Positions 53,780 to 63,307 are shown, counted from the first letter of the stretch. The stretch: 64,000 bases of DNA from Albidovulum sp. (GCA_020637635.1 JACKKB010000003.1:492987-556986); one strand, 5' to 3'. Notes: generated by a model from the sequence alone, not told the origin. A program made the numbers and translations.

Positions 53780-54892
53780 ATGACGAAGACAGCGACAAAC
53801 GGGGCGGCATCGCTTCCCCTCAACCGGATTCTGGCCGGCGACTGCGTGGAGATCATGCAGTCGCTACCCGCCGAGAGCGTCGACCTGATCTTTGCCGATC
53901 CGCCCTACAACCTCCAGCTTCGCGGCGATCTGCACCGGCCCGACAATTCACGCGTCGATGCCGTCGACGACCACTGGGACCAGTTCGCGAGCTTCGAGGC
54001 CTATGACCGCTTCACCCGCGACTGGCTCGCCGCCGCGCAGCGGCTCCTGAAGCCCAACGGTGCGATCTGGGTCATCGGCTCCTATCACAACGTCTTCCGC
54101 ATCGGCGCGGAACTGCAGAACCAGGGCTACTGGATCCTCAACGACGTCATCTGGCGCAAGTCGAACCCGATGCCCAATTTCCGCGGCAAGCGTCTGACCA
54201 ACGCACATGAGACGCTGATCTGGGCCTCGAAGTCCGAATCGGCGAAATACACCTTCAACTACGAAGCGCTGAAGGCGCTGAACGAAGGCGTGCAGATGCG
54301 GTCGGACTGGGTTCTGCCGATCTGCACCGGCGGCGAGCGGCTCAAGGACGACCAGGGCGACAAGGCCCACCCGACGCAGAAGCCAGAGTCGCTTCTCCAC
54401 CGCGTCATCGTTGGCACGACCAATCCCGGCGATGTCATCCTCGATCCGTTCTTCGGCACCGGCACGACCGGGGCCGTCGCCAAGATGCTCGGCCGCGACT
54501 TCATCGGCATCGAACGCGAGGCCGCCTATCGCGAGGTCGCCGAAAGGCGGCTCTCGAAGATCCGCAAGTTCGACCGCGAAGCACTGGAAACCAGCGCGTC
54601 GAAGCGCACCGAACCGCGCGTGCCCTTTGGCCAGCTCGTTGAACGCGGCATGCTGCGCCCCGGAGAGGAACTCTATTCCGCGCGCGGCCAGAAGGCCAAG
54701 GTGCGCGCTGACGGAACGCTTGTCGGTAACGACGTGAAAGGCTCGATCCATCAGGTCGGTGCCCATCTCGAAGGCGCGCCCTCCTGCAACGGCTGGACCT
54801 ACTGGCACTTCCGTCGCGATGGCCAGCTCGTTCCGATCGACCTCCTGCGGCAGCAGATCCGCGCCGAGATGGAGGAGGGTCGCCCCCACTAG
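53780..54892 (+). CDS. ccrM: Cell-cycle-regulated DNA adenine methyltransferase CcrM
   Basis: CcrM methylates the adenine in GANTC and times the alphaproteobacterial cell cycle. The 370-residue beta-class N6-adenine methyltransferase has the catalytic DPPYNL at residue 40, a target-recognition region after it, the SAM-binding FFGTGTTG near residue 235, and the extra C-terminal domain typical of CcrM. The ATG at 53780 follows GAGGCAG. Adjacent rnhB and three upstream GANTC sites support the identification. Confidence 0.96.
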   Translation: MTKTATNGAASLPLNRILAGDCVEIMQSLPAESVDLIFADPPYNLQLRGDLHRPDNSRVDAVDDHWDQFASFEAYDRFTRDWLAAAQRLLKPNGAIWVIGSYHNVFRIGAELQNQGYWILNDVIWRKSNPMPNFRGKRLTNAHETLIWASKSESAKYTFNYEALKALNEGVQMRSDWVLPICTGGERLKDDQGDKAHPTQKPESLLHRVIVGTTNPGDVILDPFFGTGTTGAVAKMLGRDFIGIEREAAYREVAERRLSKIRKFDREALETSASKRTEPRVPFGQLVERGMLRPGEELYSARGQKAKVRADGTLVGNDVKGSIHQVGAHLEGAPSCNGWTYWHFRRDGQLVPIDLLRQQIRAEMEEGRPH

Positions 54893-54941
54893 GTTTCAAG
54901 GTTACCGCCGGTGCCTGTGGCTTGAACCACGGCACAACTTG

Positions 54942-54977
54942 CCCCGCCGGATTGCACCCCCGGCGGGGCTTTTTCTT
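54942..54977 (+). terminator. Rho-independent terminator after ccrM
   Basis: A CCCCGCCGG/CCGGCGGGG stem (54942-54950 with 54960-54968) is followed by CTTTTTCTT. The T-run reaches the stop of the convergent cls gene. An imperfect hairpin (GTGCC, GTGG / CCAC, GGCAC) precedes it at 54911-54935. Confidence 0.85.
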
Positions 54978-56401
54978 CACAGGATCGGCGCGAAGAGCCG
55001 GGCGAAGGGCGCCGCATAGCGGATGTAGCGCCGCGGGTGGGCCGCAAGCGGGGTCTCGTAGGCGACCGACTGCGCCTGATCCGCGGTCAGCATGGCGGCA
55101 ACTTCCTGCGCAAACCCGCCGTCCACCACGATGGCCGTGACCTCGAAGTTCAGCCGGCAGGAGCGGTTGTCGAGATTGATTGTTCCGACCGAGGCGAACC
55201 AGTCGTCGACCAGCACGACCTTGGAGTGCATGAAGCCGTCGGCGTAGCGAAACACCTTCACTCCCGCTGCCCGCACATCATCGAAATAGGAGAACGCGGC
55301 GAGCCAGACGAGCCAGTGATCGCGCCGCTCCGGCACCAGAAGGCGCACGTCGACACCGCGCAGCGCGGCGAGCTTCAGTGCATTGACGATGTCGACATCG
55401 GGCACGAAATAGGGCGAGGCGATCCAGACCCGCTCGCGCGCGGCGCCGATTGCGTTGCAAAAGTAGAGACTGCCCGTCTCGAGCGTATCCGCGGGGCCGG
55501 TCGGCAGAATCAGCACGTCGCGCCCGTCCGGTCGCGGCAAGGGCAGCCAGTGCAGATCGAGGGGCTCGCCCGTTGCCCAGAGCCAGTCCTCGGCGAAGGC
55601 ATACTGAAGTTGCGCCACCGCCGGTCCGTCGATGCGAAGATGCGTGTCACGCCAGTGGCCGAGCCGCGGGGAGCGTCCCATGTATTCGTCGCCGACGTTC
55701 AGCCCGCCGACGAACCCGGTCTGGCCGTCGACCACGACGATCTTGCGATGGTTGCGGAAATTCACCTGGAACCGGTTGCGGCTGCGCTTCTTGGCGTGAA
55801 AGTTCGTGACCCTGACCCCCGCGGCGCGCAGATCGTCGACAAAGGCGGCGGGAAGGCCGACGCTGCCGATGCCGTCGTAGATCACATGGACGCGGACGCC
55901 GGCGCGCGCGCGATCGGACAAACGCACCGCCAGTTCGCGGCCGAGATCATCGTCGCGGATCGTGTAGAACTGCACCAGGACATAGGCTCGGGCTGCCTCG
56001 ATCGCGGCGAAGATCGCGGCGAAGGCCATGGGCCCGTCCCGCAGCAGCGCAGTTCCGTTGCCGGCGAGCGTCCGCTGCCCGGCGAGCGTCTCGAAGGCCC
56101 GCATCCGCTGCATCTGCTCGACCGGCAGGTCGAACGTGGCGGGCGGATTGGCCTGCATCGTCGTGACGCGGGCGACCGTCTCGCGCATGCCGCGCCGCAT
56201 TGACACATAGCCCTCGAGCCGGCTGTGACCGAGGAAGAGAAAGATCGGCACCGCCAGATGCGGCGCGGCAAAAAGGAAGACGACCCAGCCGACGGCGCCT
56301 TGCGGTGTCCGCGCGAAGCGGATCGCGCGATAGGCGAAGAGTGCCGCGGCAATCTGAACGGCGACGACGCCAAGAAGGACGACGAAGCTTGTGTCCGACA
56401 T
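54977..56401 (-). CDS. cls: Cardiolipin synthase
   Basis: Cls joins two phosphatidylglycerols into cardiolipin at the inner membrane. The 474-residue protein has two N-terminal membrane helices (residues 5-25 and 36-58) and two HKD phospholipase-D motifs: HRKIVVVDG near residue 218 and HSKVVLVDD near residue 400. The layout matches bacterial ClsA. It starts one base after the alkB stop, so the two form an operon. Confidence 0.94.
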   Translation of the reverse strand: MSDTSFVVLLGVVAVQIAAALFAYRAIRFARTPQGAVGWVVFLFAAPHLAVPIFLFLGHSRLEGYVSMRRGMRETVARVTTMQANPPATFDLPVEQMQRMRAFETLAGQRTLAGNGTALLRDGPMAFAAIFAAIEAARAYVLVQFYTIRDDDLGRELAVRLSDRARAGVRVHVIYDGIGSVGLPAAFVDDLRAAGVRVTNFHAKKRSRNRFQVNFRNHRKIVVVDGQTGFVGGLNVGDEYMGRSPRLGHWRDTHLRIDGPAVAQLQYAFAEDWLWATGEPLDLHWLPLPRPDGRDVLILPTGPADTLETGSLYFCNAIGAARERVWIASPYFVPDVDIVNALKLAALRGVDVRLLVPERRDHWLVWLAAFSYFDDVRAAGVKVFRYADGFMHSKVVLVDDWFASVGTINLDNRSCRLNFEVTAIVVDGGFAQEVAAMLTADQAQSVAYETPLAAHPRRYIRYAAPFARLFAPIL

Positions 56402-56402
56402 G

Positions 56403-57545
56403 TCAGGGCGCCCCTCGCGGCATCGGGTTTGTGGCCATGTTGTAGGCGCTCCAGTCGGTCACGTCCGGATAGTGCTGACGACGCCAGGCCCGAACCCTCG
56501 GGTTCATCCGCCTTCGCCAGAGCGGCGGGATCATCGCGAGCGCGGTCATCGCCGGATAGCCGAAGGGCAGTTGCGGCGCCGCCTCGGCGCCGTAGGTCTG
56601 CAGGAGCGGAAAGCGCCTCTGCGGACGGCAATGGTGGTCGGCGTGTCGCTGAAGGTTGATCAGAAGCCAGTTCGACCCCCGGTTGTCGGCGTTCCAGGAG
56701 TGATGCGGCGCCACCGGCTCGTAGCGGCCATCACCGAGGTGTCGCCGCGTCAACCCGTAGTGCTCGACATAGTTCACAAGTTCGAGCTGCCAGACGGCGA
56801 CGCCGGCTTGCCAGAGGAAAAGCGCGAGCCCGACCCAGCCGCCAAGCGCCAGCGCCAGCAAAAGCCCGCCGGCCTGCAGCGCACCGTAGCGCCAGAACGG
56901 GTTTGATCGATGAAATGCCCTGCGCCCGGCCCGCGCCAGCTTCTGCCGTTCTGCCCGCCACGCGGACCCCGGCCCGCTGCGGAGCACCCGCCAGAAGGCC
57001 CTGTGGAACCCCTCGTTGTAATGCGCTGTCACCGCATCGCGCGGCGTGCCGACATAGCGGTGATGCACCAGCAAGTGCTCTGTGCGGAAATGGCTGTAGA
57101 GCACCATGGCAAGCAGGAGATCGCCGAGCCAGCGTTCAAGCCGCGTGCCCTGGTGCATCAACTCGTGGGCATAGGTGATGCCGATCGCCCCCGAAATGAC
57201 GCCGACCCCGAAAAAGAGCACGACCGCTTCGCCGGCGCCCAGGTGGGCGGCGCGCGGCACATACCAGACAAGCGTGTAGACGGTTGCGGCCTGGATCGGA
57301 AACCAGATGAGCGTGACGAGCCGGTACCAGAAGAGGTCGCGCACGGGCAGCTCGGTATCGGGGTTGTCATGGTTCTCGCCGACGATCGCGTCGAGAATGG
57401 TCACCCCGACCCAGCCGTAGAGCGGTAGCAACCAGACCGCCCAGCCACCGTGCATCGCCCCGAAGGCGGCAAGCGGCACCAGAACGACCGAAATCCAGAA
57501 CGGTGCGGCTGCACCGGGTTTGCCTGGGCGTGCCTTTTCCGTCAT
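56403..57545 (-). CDS. alkB: Alkane 1-monooxygenase (AlkB family)
   Basis: The 380-residue membrane diiron hydroxylase has four to six membrane helices and histidine boxes HELMH near residue 128, EHLLVHH near 158, NYVEHYGL and LQRHADHH near 305, the AlkB-type set. It inserts oxygen at a terminal carbon of alkanes or similar lipids, taking electrons from rubredoxin. No rubredoxin or rubredoxin reductase gene is in the window, so its partner and true substrate are unknown. The ATG at 57545 follows AAGGGA. Confidence 0.85.
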   Translation of the reverse strand: MTEKARPGKPGAAAPFWISVVLVPLAAFGAMHGGWAVWLLPLYGWVGVTILDAIVGENHDNPDTELPVRDLFWYRLVTLIWFPIQAATVYTLVWYVPRAAHLGAGEAVVLFFGVGVISGAIGITYAHELMHQGTRLERWLGDLLLAMVLYSHFRTEHLLVHHRYVGTPRDAVTAHYNEGFHRAFWRVLRSGPGSAWRAERQKLARAGRRAFHRSNPFWRYGALQAGGLLLALALGGWVGLALFLWQAGVAVWQLELVNYVEHYGLTRRHLGDGRYEPVAPHHSWNADNRGSNWLLINLQRHADHHCRPQRRFPLLQTYGAEAAPQLPFGYPAMTALAMIPPLWRRRMNPRVRAWRRQHYPDVTDWSAYNMATNPMPRGAP

Positions 57546-57595
57546 CGCGGTCCCTTCTTGCCTGCCGCCGAGACTAGACCCTGCATCCCGCCTTC

Positions 57596-58654
57596 TCAAT
57601 CGCAGAGCGCCGGCGCCGCGGCCGCGTATATCTTGCGCATGAGCGTTGGCAGGGTCTCGGGGCGAAACGCCTCTGCCGGGACGAAACCGCCCCGCTCGGG
57701 CGCGCAGGCCTGCGCCAGATCGGCCACCATGACAACGACAGACAGATGGAAATGCGTGAAGGTGTGGCGCACCTCGTCCCCCGCCTGCCGCCAGTTTGCC
57801 GCGGAGGGCGGATCCGGCACGGCGGGCCCCTCGCGCCACGCCGATCCGGGCCAGCCGAGCGTTCCGCCAAGAAGCCCCTTCTCGGGCCGTCTCTCCAGCA
57901 GGTAGGCACCATCCTGCCTGCGGCCGACATAGGCTATCGCCTGGCGTCGCGGCTTCACCGGCTTCGCCGCACGGTTGGGCAGGTCGGCGGCAATCCCCTG
58001 CGAATGCGCGCGGCAGGCAGGTCGCAGCGGGCAGCGCCCGCAGGATGGCGCCCGCGGCGTGCAGACCGTGGCACCGAGATCCATCATCGCCTGTGCATGA
58101 TCCCCCGGACGGGCGGGGGGCGTGAGCCGGCCGGCAAGCGCCAGCAGCCTTGGTTTCGAAGCTGGAATCGGCTCTGTCACGGCGAAAAGCCGCGCGATGA
58201 CCCGTTCGACATTGCCATCGACAACGGTCGCCGGGGCATCGAAGGCGATGGCAGCGATGGCGGCGGCGGTGTAAGGGCCTATCCCCGGAAGGGCCTGCAA
58301 CTCCGCCACAGTCGTCGGGAACCGGCCACCGGGCAGCGCCGCGATCTGGCGCGCGCATTTCAGGAGATTGCGGGCCCGCGCATAATAGCCGAGCCCGGCC
58401 CATTCGGCCATCACCTCGGAATCGGCCGCCGCAGCGAGTGCCGCCACCTCGGGCCATCGGGCGAGAAAGCGCTGGAAATAGCCGGCAACCGCCGCGACCG
58501 ACGTCTGTTGCAGCATGATTTCCGAAAGCCACACCCGATAGGGGTCGGGCCGCACCCCTCGGGCAATGTCGCCCGGACCGACGCGCCAGGGCAGCCGCCG
58601 CGCATGCACGTCATACCAGCGCAGAAGCGCCGCGCCGATCTCGTCGTCACGCAA
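57596..58654 (-). CDS. mutY: A/G-specific adenine glycosylase
   Basis: MutY removes adenine mispaired with 8-oxoguanine. The 352-residue protein has the catalytic Glu in WLSEIMLQQT, the helix-hairpin-helix LPGIGPYTAAAI with the catalytic Asp in VVDGNVERV, and the 4Fe-4S set Cys-X6-Cys-X2-Cys-X5-Cys (CTPRAPSCGRCPLRPAC). A C-terminal NUDIX-like 8-oxoG recognition domain follows. It diverges from dciA. Confidence 0.96.
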   Translation of the reverse strand: MRDDEIGAALLRWYDVHARRLPWRVGPGDIARGVRPDPYRVWLSEIMLQQTSVAAVAGYFQRFLARWPEVAALAAAADSEVMAEWAGLGYYARARNLLKCARQIAALPGGRFPTTVAELQALPGIGPYTAAAIAAIAFDAPATVVDGNVERVIARLFAVTEPIPASKPRLLALAGRLTPPARPGDHAQAMMDLGATVCTPRAPSCGRCPLRPACRAHSQGIAADLPNRAAKPVKPRRQAIAYVGRRQDGAYLLERRPEKGLLGGTLGWPGSAWREGPAVPDPPSAANWRQAGDEVRHTFTHFHLSVVVMVADLAQACAPERGGFVPAEAFRPETLPTLMRKIYAAAAPALCD

Positions 58655-58743
58655 TCTTTATGGCTCCGTCAACACTTCGGCGATGGGCAGGGGGCGCCTG
58701 CCGCTCTAGGATAGTCACCGGAACTTCCTATGACAGGGGCGAC

Positions 58744-59277
58744 GTGAAGGAAACCGGACCCAGACGCCAGCGCGGCTTCGAGACAGCCGGCGGCCTGTTG
58801 CGAGACCGCATCCGGTCCGTGGGCGAATCGCGTGGCTTCGCCGTCTCGCGGCTTCTGACGCGCTGGTCCGAGATCGTGGGCGAGGATGTCGCCGCGGTGG
58901 CTCTGCCAGCCAGGATCGGCTACGGCCGCGACGGGCTTGGTGCAACGCTGACGCTTCTGACGACCGGATCCTCGGCGCCGCTCGTGCAGATGATGTTGCC
59001 GAAGGTCCGTGACCGCGTGAATGCGTGCTACGGCTACAATGCCATCGCCCGCGTCACGGTGACGCAGACCGCGCCGACCGGTTTTGCCGAGGGCCGCGTC
59101 GCCTTTGCCGGCGCAGCGAAACCCGCCTCAAAGGGCCCCGCCGATCCCCGGGCGAGGGCTGCGGCGCGGGAGAATGCCGCCATGATCGGCGCCGGCATCG
59201 GCGATGACCATCTGCGGGCGGCGCTTGAAGAGCTGGGCGAAAAGGTCTTATCTCGCCCCGACAACATGAAAGGCTGA
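58744..59277 (+). CDS. dciA: DciA-type helicase loader (DUF721)
   Basis: The 177-residue DUF721 protein is of the DciA family, which loads the replicative helicase DnaB in bacteria lacking DnaC/DnaI. The conserved N-terminal domain contains LLTRWSEIVGEDVA, then LVQMMLPKVRDRVN. The C-terminal third is Ala/Pro-rich and probably disordered. The start is a GTG at 58744 behind GGGG. It is followed after five bases by the DsbA-like gene. Confidence 0.85.
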   Translation: MKETGPRRQRGFETAGGLLRDRIRSVGESRGFAVSRLLTRWSEIVGEDVAAVALPARIGYGRDGLGATLTLLTTGSSAPLVQMMLPKVRDRVNACYGYNAIARVTVTQTAPTGFAEGRVAFAGAAKPASKGPADPRARAAARENAAMIGAGIGDDHLRAALEELGEKVLSRPDNMKG

Positions 59278-59282
59278 GCCGG

Positions 59283-59963
59283 ATGCGCAAATCCTATCTT
59301 CTGACCGTTGCCCTGGTCCTGGCCGTCGCGGGTGGCGCAGCGTGGCTTTCCGACCGATCCGCGGCGCTGCCCGAAGCGGTCTCGCTCAGCGCGCGCGCGC
59401 AGGAGGCGACGCCGTCTTCGACCGTGGCGCTCGTGCCCGACATGATCCTCGGGCAGAGCGATGCGCCGGTCGAGGTTGTCGAATATGCCTCCTATACCTG
59501 CCCGCATTGCGCGAACTTCCACGACGAGGTCTTTGCCCGGCTGAAGACCGACTACATCGACACCGGCAAGGTGAAGTTCGTCTTCCGCGAGGTCTATTTC
59601 GACAAGTTCGGCCTCTGGGCCTCGATGGTCGCGCGCTGCGGCGGGCCGGAGAAGTATTTCGGCATCTCGGACATGATCTTCGAGACCCAGCGCGACTGGC
59701 TCGCCCCCGGGGGCGACAATCCGAACGGCATCGTCGACAACCTGCGCAAGATCGGCCTCAAGGCCGGCATCGACGCGGGCGCGCTCGACCTCTGCCTGAA
59801 GGATTCCGACATGGCCAAGGCGATGGTCGCCGCCTATCAGGAACATGCCAAGGCCGACAAGATCGAGGGCACGCCCACCTTCATCATCAACGGCCAGAGC
59901 TACTCCGGCGAGATGCCCTATGCGGATTTCGCCAAGATCATCGACGAAAAACTCGCCAACTGA
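59283..59963 (+). CDS. DsbA-family thiol:disulfide oxidoreductase
   Basis: The 226-residue periplasmic thioredoxin-fold protein has an N-terminal signal or anchor (residues 5-22), the active site Cys73-Pro-His-Cys76, and a cis-proline in EGTPTFIING. CPHC is the DsbA-type dithiol, favouring oxidation of exported proteins; relatives are annotated DsbA/DsbG/'BdbD-like'. The ATG is five bases after the dciA stop. Confidence 0.92.
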   Translation: MRKSYLLTVALVLAVAGGAAWLSDRSAALPEAVSLSARAQEATPSSTVALVPDMILGQSDAPVEVVEYASYTCPHCANFHDEVFARLKTDYIDTGKVKFVFREVYFDKFGLWASMVARCGGPEKYFGISDMIFETQRDWLAPGGDNPNGIVDNLRKIGLKAGIDAGALDLCLKDSDMAKAMVAAYQEHAKADKIEGTPTFIINGQSYSGEMPYADFAKIIDEKLAN

Positions 59964-59965
59964 CG

Positions 59966-61081
59966 ATGACACCGCTTGCAGGGCTGAAGGTCGTCGAACT
60001 GGCGCGGATCCTCGCCGGGCCCTGGGCCGGCCAAACCCTGGGCGATCTCGGTGCCGAGGTGATCAAGGTCGAGGCACCCGAGGGGGACGACACCCGCCGT
60101 TGGGGCCCGCCCTTCATCGAGCGCGACGGCGATCGCTCGGCCGCCTATTTTCATGCCTGCAATCGCGGCAAGAAGTCCGTCACCGCCGACTTCCGCACCC
60201 CAGAGGGTCAGGCCTTCGTGCGCGACCTGGTCCGCGGGTCGGATATCCTGATCGAGAACTTCAAGGTCGGCGGGCTCGCGAAATACGGGCTGGACTACGC
60301 GGCGCTGAGGGCGGTCAACCCCCGTCTCATCTACTGTTCCATCACCGGATTCGGCCAGGATGGCCCCTATGCGCACCGGGCCGGCTACGATTATATCATC
60401 CAGGGCATGTCAGGGCTCATGAGCGTGACGGGCGAGCCGGACGGACAGCCCCAGAAGGTGGGCGTCGCGGTCACCGACATATTCACCGGGATCTATGCCG
60501 CGACGGCGATCCTTGCCGCCGTGCATCAGCGCGAGCGCACCGGTCAGGGCCAGCACCTGGATCTCGCGCTGTTCGACGTCGCGACCTCGATCATGGCCAA
60601 CCAGGCAATGAACTACCTTGCCTCCGGCACCGCGCCGGTGCGGATGGGCAATGCCCATCCCAACATCGTGCCCTACTCGGTCTTCGACTGCGCCGACGGC
60701 TGGATCATCATCGCCACCGGCAACGATGGCCAGTATCGCAAGCTTTGCGCCATCCTCGAGCTCGACGAGCTTGCCGAGGCCGGGGACTACCGCACCAACG
60801 CCGACCGCATCTCCCATCGCACCGCGCTCACCGAACGGATCACGGAGAGAACGAGGCGCCGCACAAAGGCCGATCTTCTCTCCGCCTGCGAGGCTGCCGG
60901 TGTGCCGGCCGGCCCGATCAACGATCTCGAAGAGGTCTTTCGCGATCCGCAGATCATTGCCCGCGGGATGCGGATCGCGCCGCAGGATGTGCCGGGCGTC
61001 CGCTCGCCCTTCTCCTTCTCCGGCGCCGAGCTTGCGCTCGACAGGGCCTCGCCGAAACTCGGTGAGCACAACGAGAAATAG
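59966..61081 (+). CDS. CaiB/BaiF family (class III) CoA-transferase
   Basis: This 371-residue CoA-transferase moves CoA between carboxylates through an aspartyl-CoA intermediate. It shows the N-terminal LAGLKVVELARILAGPW, then GADVIK-like GAEVIKVEAP, and the catalytic Asp in AGYDYIIQGMSG near residue 138. A second block, GNAHPNIVPYSVF, also matches. Substrate unknown. The ATG at 59966 lies two bases after the preceding stop. Confidence 0.93.
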   Translation: MTPLAGLKVVELARILAGPWAGQTLGDLGAEVIKVEAPEGDDTRRWGPPFIERDGDRSAAYFHACNRGKKSVTADFRTPEGQAFVRDLVRGSDILIENFKVGGLAKYGLDYAALRAVNPRLIYCSITGFGQDGPYAHRAGYDYIIQGMSGLMSVTGEPDGQPQKVGVAVTDIFTGIYAATAILAAVHQRERTGQGQHLDLALFDVATSIMANQAMNYLASGTAPVRMGNAHPNIVPYSVFDCADGWIIIATGNDGQYRKLCAILELDELAEAGDYRTNADRISHRTALTERITERTRRRTKADLLSACEAAGVPAGPINDLEEVFRDPQIIARGMRIAPQDVPGVRSPFSFSGAELALDRASPKLGEHNEK

Positions 61082-61084
61082 ACC

Positions 61085-62083
61085 CTAACCCGTGGGAATG
61101 AGGGCAGCGAGTGCCCGGTCGAGCGCCGACCAGTCGGCAAGCTCCAGCCGCACCGGAACCGTCAGAACGCGCGGCCGCACCTCGGCGGGCAGGCGCACGC
61201 AGTCCTTTTCGGTGGTCACGAGCTGGGCGTCGAGCGCCGCCGCCTCGCCCTCCAGCCGATGCAGGAGCGCGGGCGTCAGCGGTTGATGATCGTCAAGGGC
61301 CACGGCGCGCAGAACCTCGGCGCCGAGCCCGCGCAACGTGGCGAAGAACTTGCCGGGCTGGCCGATCCCCGCAAACGCCAGGACGCGAAGCCCCTGCCAG
61401 TCCATTCCGGTGGCAAGCGGCATCAACGCGCCCTCAAGGCGTGGCAACCGCACCTGATCGCCCCAGACGCGCGCGAAGCCGGCCTGCGCGGTTGGATCGC
61501 CGATGCTGAGCAGGAAATCGGCCCGGTCGAGGCCGACCAGCACCGGCTCGCGCAGCGGTCCGGCGGGCAGACAGAGCCCGTTGCCGAAGCCCTGCGCCGC
61601 ATCGACCACGACGATCGAGAGGTCCTTCGCGACCGCGGGGTTCTGAAAGCCGTCGTCGAGGATCGCGAAGCGCGCGCCGCCTGCCTCGGCGGCGCGCAGG
61701 CCGGCGGCACGGTCGCGCGCGATCCAGGTCGGCGTGAACCCCGCCAGCAAGAGCGGCTCGTCGCCCACATCTGCGGCGCCATGCGCGCGTTCATCGACCC
61801 TGAGCGGCCCCGCAAGTCGCCCGCCATGGCCACGGCTGATCACATGCGCGGCGATGCCGCGCGCCGCCAGTCGCTGGGCAATGGCGGCCACCGTCGGGGT
61901 CTTGCCGGTTCCCCCGGCGTTCAGGTTTCCGACGCAGAGCACGGGAATGCCGGCGCGATAGGCTTCGCCCCGGGCAAGGCGCCGTGCTGTTGCGGCGGCA
62001 TAGAGCCTTCCGAGCGGTGCGAGCAGCCTTGCGGCGGCTGCGGGCCGGTCAGGCGGGGTGTTCCAGAACGCTGGCGCCCGCAT
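61085..62083 (-). CDS. lpxK: Tetraacyldisaccharide 4'-kinase
   Basis: LpxK phosphorylates the lipid A disaccharide at the 4' position at the inner-membrane face. The 332-residue protein has an N-terminal amphipathic/hydrophobic helix and a P-loop NLNAGGTGKTPT near residue 55, then ISRGHGG, LDDGFQ and VTTEKDCVRL. The ATG at 62083 makes a TGATG overlap with the stop of the KdtA-like gene. Convergent with the CoA-transferase gene. Confidence 0.95.
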   Translation of the reverse strand: MRAPAFWNTPPDRPAAAARLLAPLGRLYAAATARRLARGEAYRAGIPVLCVGNLNAGGTGKTPTVAAIAQRLAARGIAAHVISRGHGGRLAGPLRVDERAHGAADVGDEPLLLAGFTPTWIARDRAAGLRAAEAGGARFAILDDGFQNPAVAKDLSIVVVDAAQGFGNGLCLPAGPLREPVLVGLDRADFLLSIGDPTAQAGFARVWGDQVRLPRLEGALMPLATGMDWQGLRVLAFAGIGQPGKFFATLRGLGAEVLRAVALDDHQPLTPALLHRLEGEAAALDAQLVTTEKDCVRLPAEVRPRVLTVPVRLELADWSALDRALAALIPTG

Positions 62084-63297
62084 CACTGGCCTCCCTCGGC
62101 CAGCGCCGCGACGATCGTCTCGACCACCCGCTCGGCGACCTCCGCCCTGCCCGAAGAGGCAGCCCAGGCATTATGGGCGAGCGTCGCCGCACGGTCGGGG
62201 GCAAGGAGCGCGCTGATCGCCGTCGGGAGTTCCGCCGCATCGGCCACTTCGCGGGTCGCCCGTGCCGCGCGCAGCGTCGCGTAGGCATCGGGATAGGGCG
62301 CCACAGCCGGCCCGTGGACGATCGCCGAGCCGAGGGCGGCCGGCTCGAACGGATTTCGCCCGCCCCCTCTCAGCAGCGTCCCGCCGAGAAAGCAGAGCGG
62401 CGCCAGCCGATACCAGAGTCCGAGTTCGCCCTCGCTGTCGGCAATGAAGATCTGGACATGCGGGTCCGGCTCTTCCTCGCGGCTGCGCAGGGCGACCGAC
62501 CAGCCCTCGCGCGTCAGCCTGTCGGCGAGCGCCGGCGCCGTCGCCGGGTCCGCCGGCACGAGAATCAGCAGCAGCCGATGCGCGTGCCGCGTCGCGGCGG
62601 TGTGGGCGCCGAGCACCGCCGCCTCTTCGGAGGGCGGGCAGGTCATCGCCAGCCAGACAGGCCTTGTGTCGAGCAGTTCGGCCATGGAACTGCGCTCGGT
62701 CTCGTTGCAGGGCAAGGGGTCGGCGGTTTCCTCGATACGCCCGCTCACGCTCACCCGGGCCGCGCCGGGCGCGATCCTTTCAAGTCGCGCGGCCGTCTCC
62801 GGATCGCGCGCGAGGATGTGCCGGAAGGCGGGCAGGACGGCCGCGACGACACCGCTGCGCCAGAGCAGGGCCCGGGTTTCGGCGGCATCGACATGGATGT
62901 CCGCGAGAATCATCGCTGCGCCGCGGTCGCGAAGCCGTGTGACCAGCGCCGGGCGAACGGTTGCGCCGACGAAAACCGTCAGATCAGGCGACCAGTGACC
63001 GAGAAAATCGTCGATCATGGCCCGTTTTTCGCCCGGCGTTCGATCCCGCAGCACGCCCGCCGGGAAGTCATCGCCATCGCTGCCGGCCGCATCGTCGCAG
63101 CTGATCAGCAGCACGGTCTTCGGGCGCCGCTGCAAAACCAGACGCGCCAGATGCGCGAGGCTTCCCGGCGCAACGCCTCGGCCGCCGCAGAGCCAGAGAA
63201 GGCCGCCCGGGGGGCGTGCGGGACGACCGGGGTCGGGCGCCGCCTGACCTCTTCCGGCCGCCGCCAGATAGAGCGCGAGGGTCAGCGACCGGGTCAT
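62083..63297 (-). CDS. KdtA/WaaA-like glycosyltransferase lacking the usual catalytic Glu
   Basis: The 404-residue protein is placed as the Kdo transferase of lipid A assembly by synteny with lpxK and DUF4170 and by an N-terminus (TRSLTLALYLAAAGRG) like Rhodobacteraceae KdtA. C-terminal donor-site blocks (CFLGGTLLRGGGRNPFEPAALG) are normal. In the N-terminal domain, where WaaA has SVGE/GLGE with the essential glutamate, this protein reads LWLCGGRGVAPGS. It may be catalytically altered or a paralogue; the ATG at 63297 gives the conserved start. Confidence 0.8.
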   Translation of the reverse strand: MTRSLTLALYLAAAGRGQAAPDPGRPARPPGGLLWLCGGRGVAPGSLAHLARLVLQRRPKTVLLISCDDAAGSDGDDFPAGVLRDRTPGEKRAMIDDFLGHWSPDLTVFVGATVRPALVTRLRDRGAAMILADIHVDAAETRALLWRSGVVAAVLPAFRHILARDPETAARLERIAPGAARVSVSGRIEETADPLPCNETERSSMAELLDTRPVWLAMTCPPSEEAAVLGAHTAATRHAHRLLLILVPADPATAPALADRLTREGWSVALRSREEEPDPHVQIFIADSEGELGLWYRLAPLCFLGGTLLRGGGRNPFEPAALGSAIVHGPAVAPYPDAYATLRAARATREVADAAELPTAISALLAPDRAATLAHNAWAASSGRAEVAERVVETIVAALAEGGQ

Positions 63298-63307
63298 CGG
63301 CGCGCGC

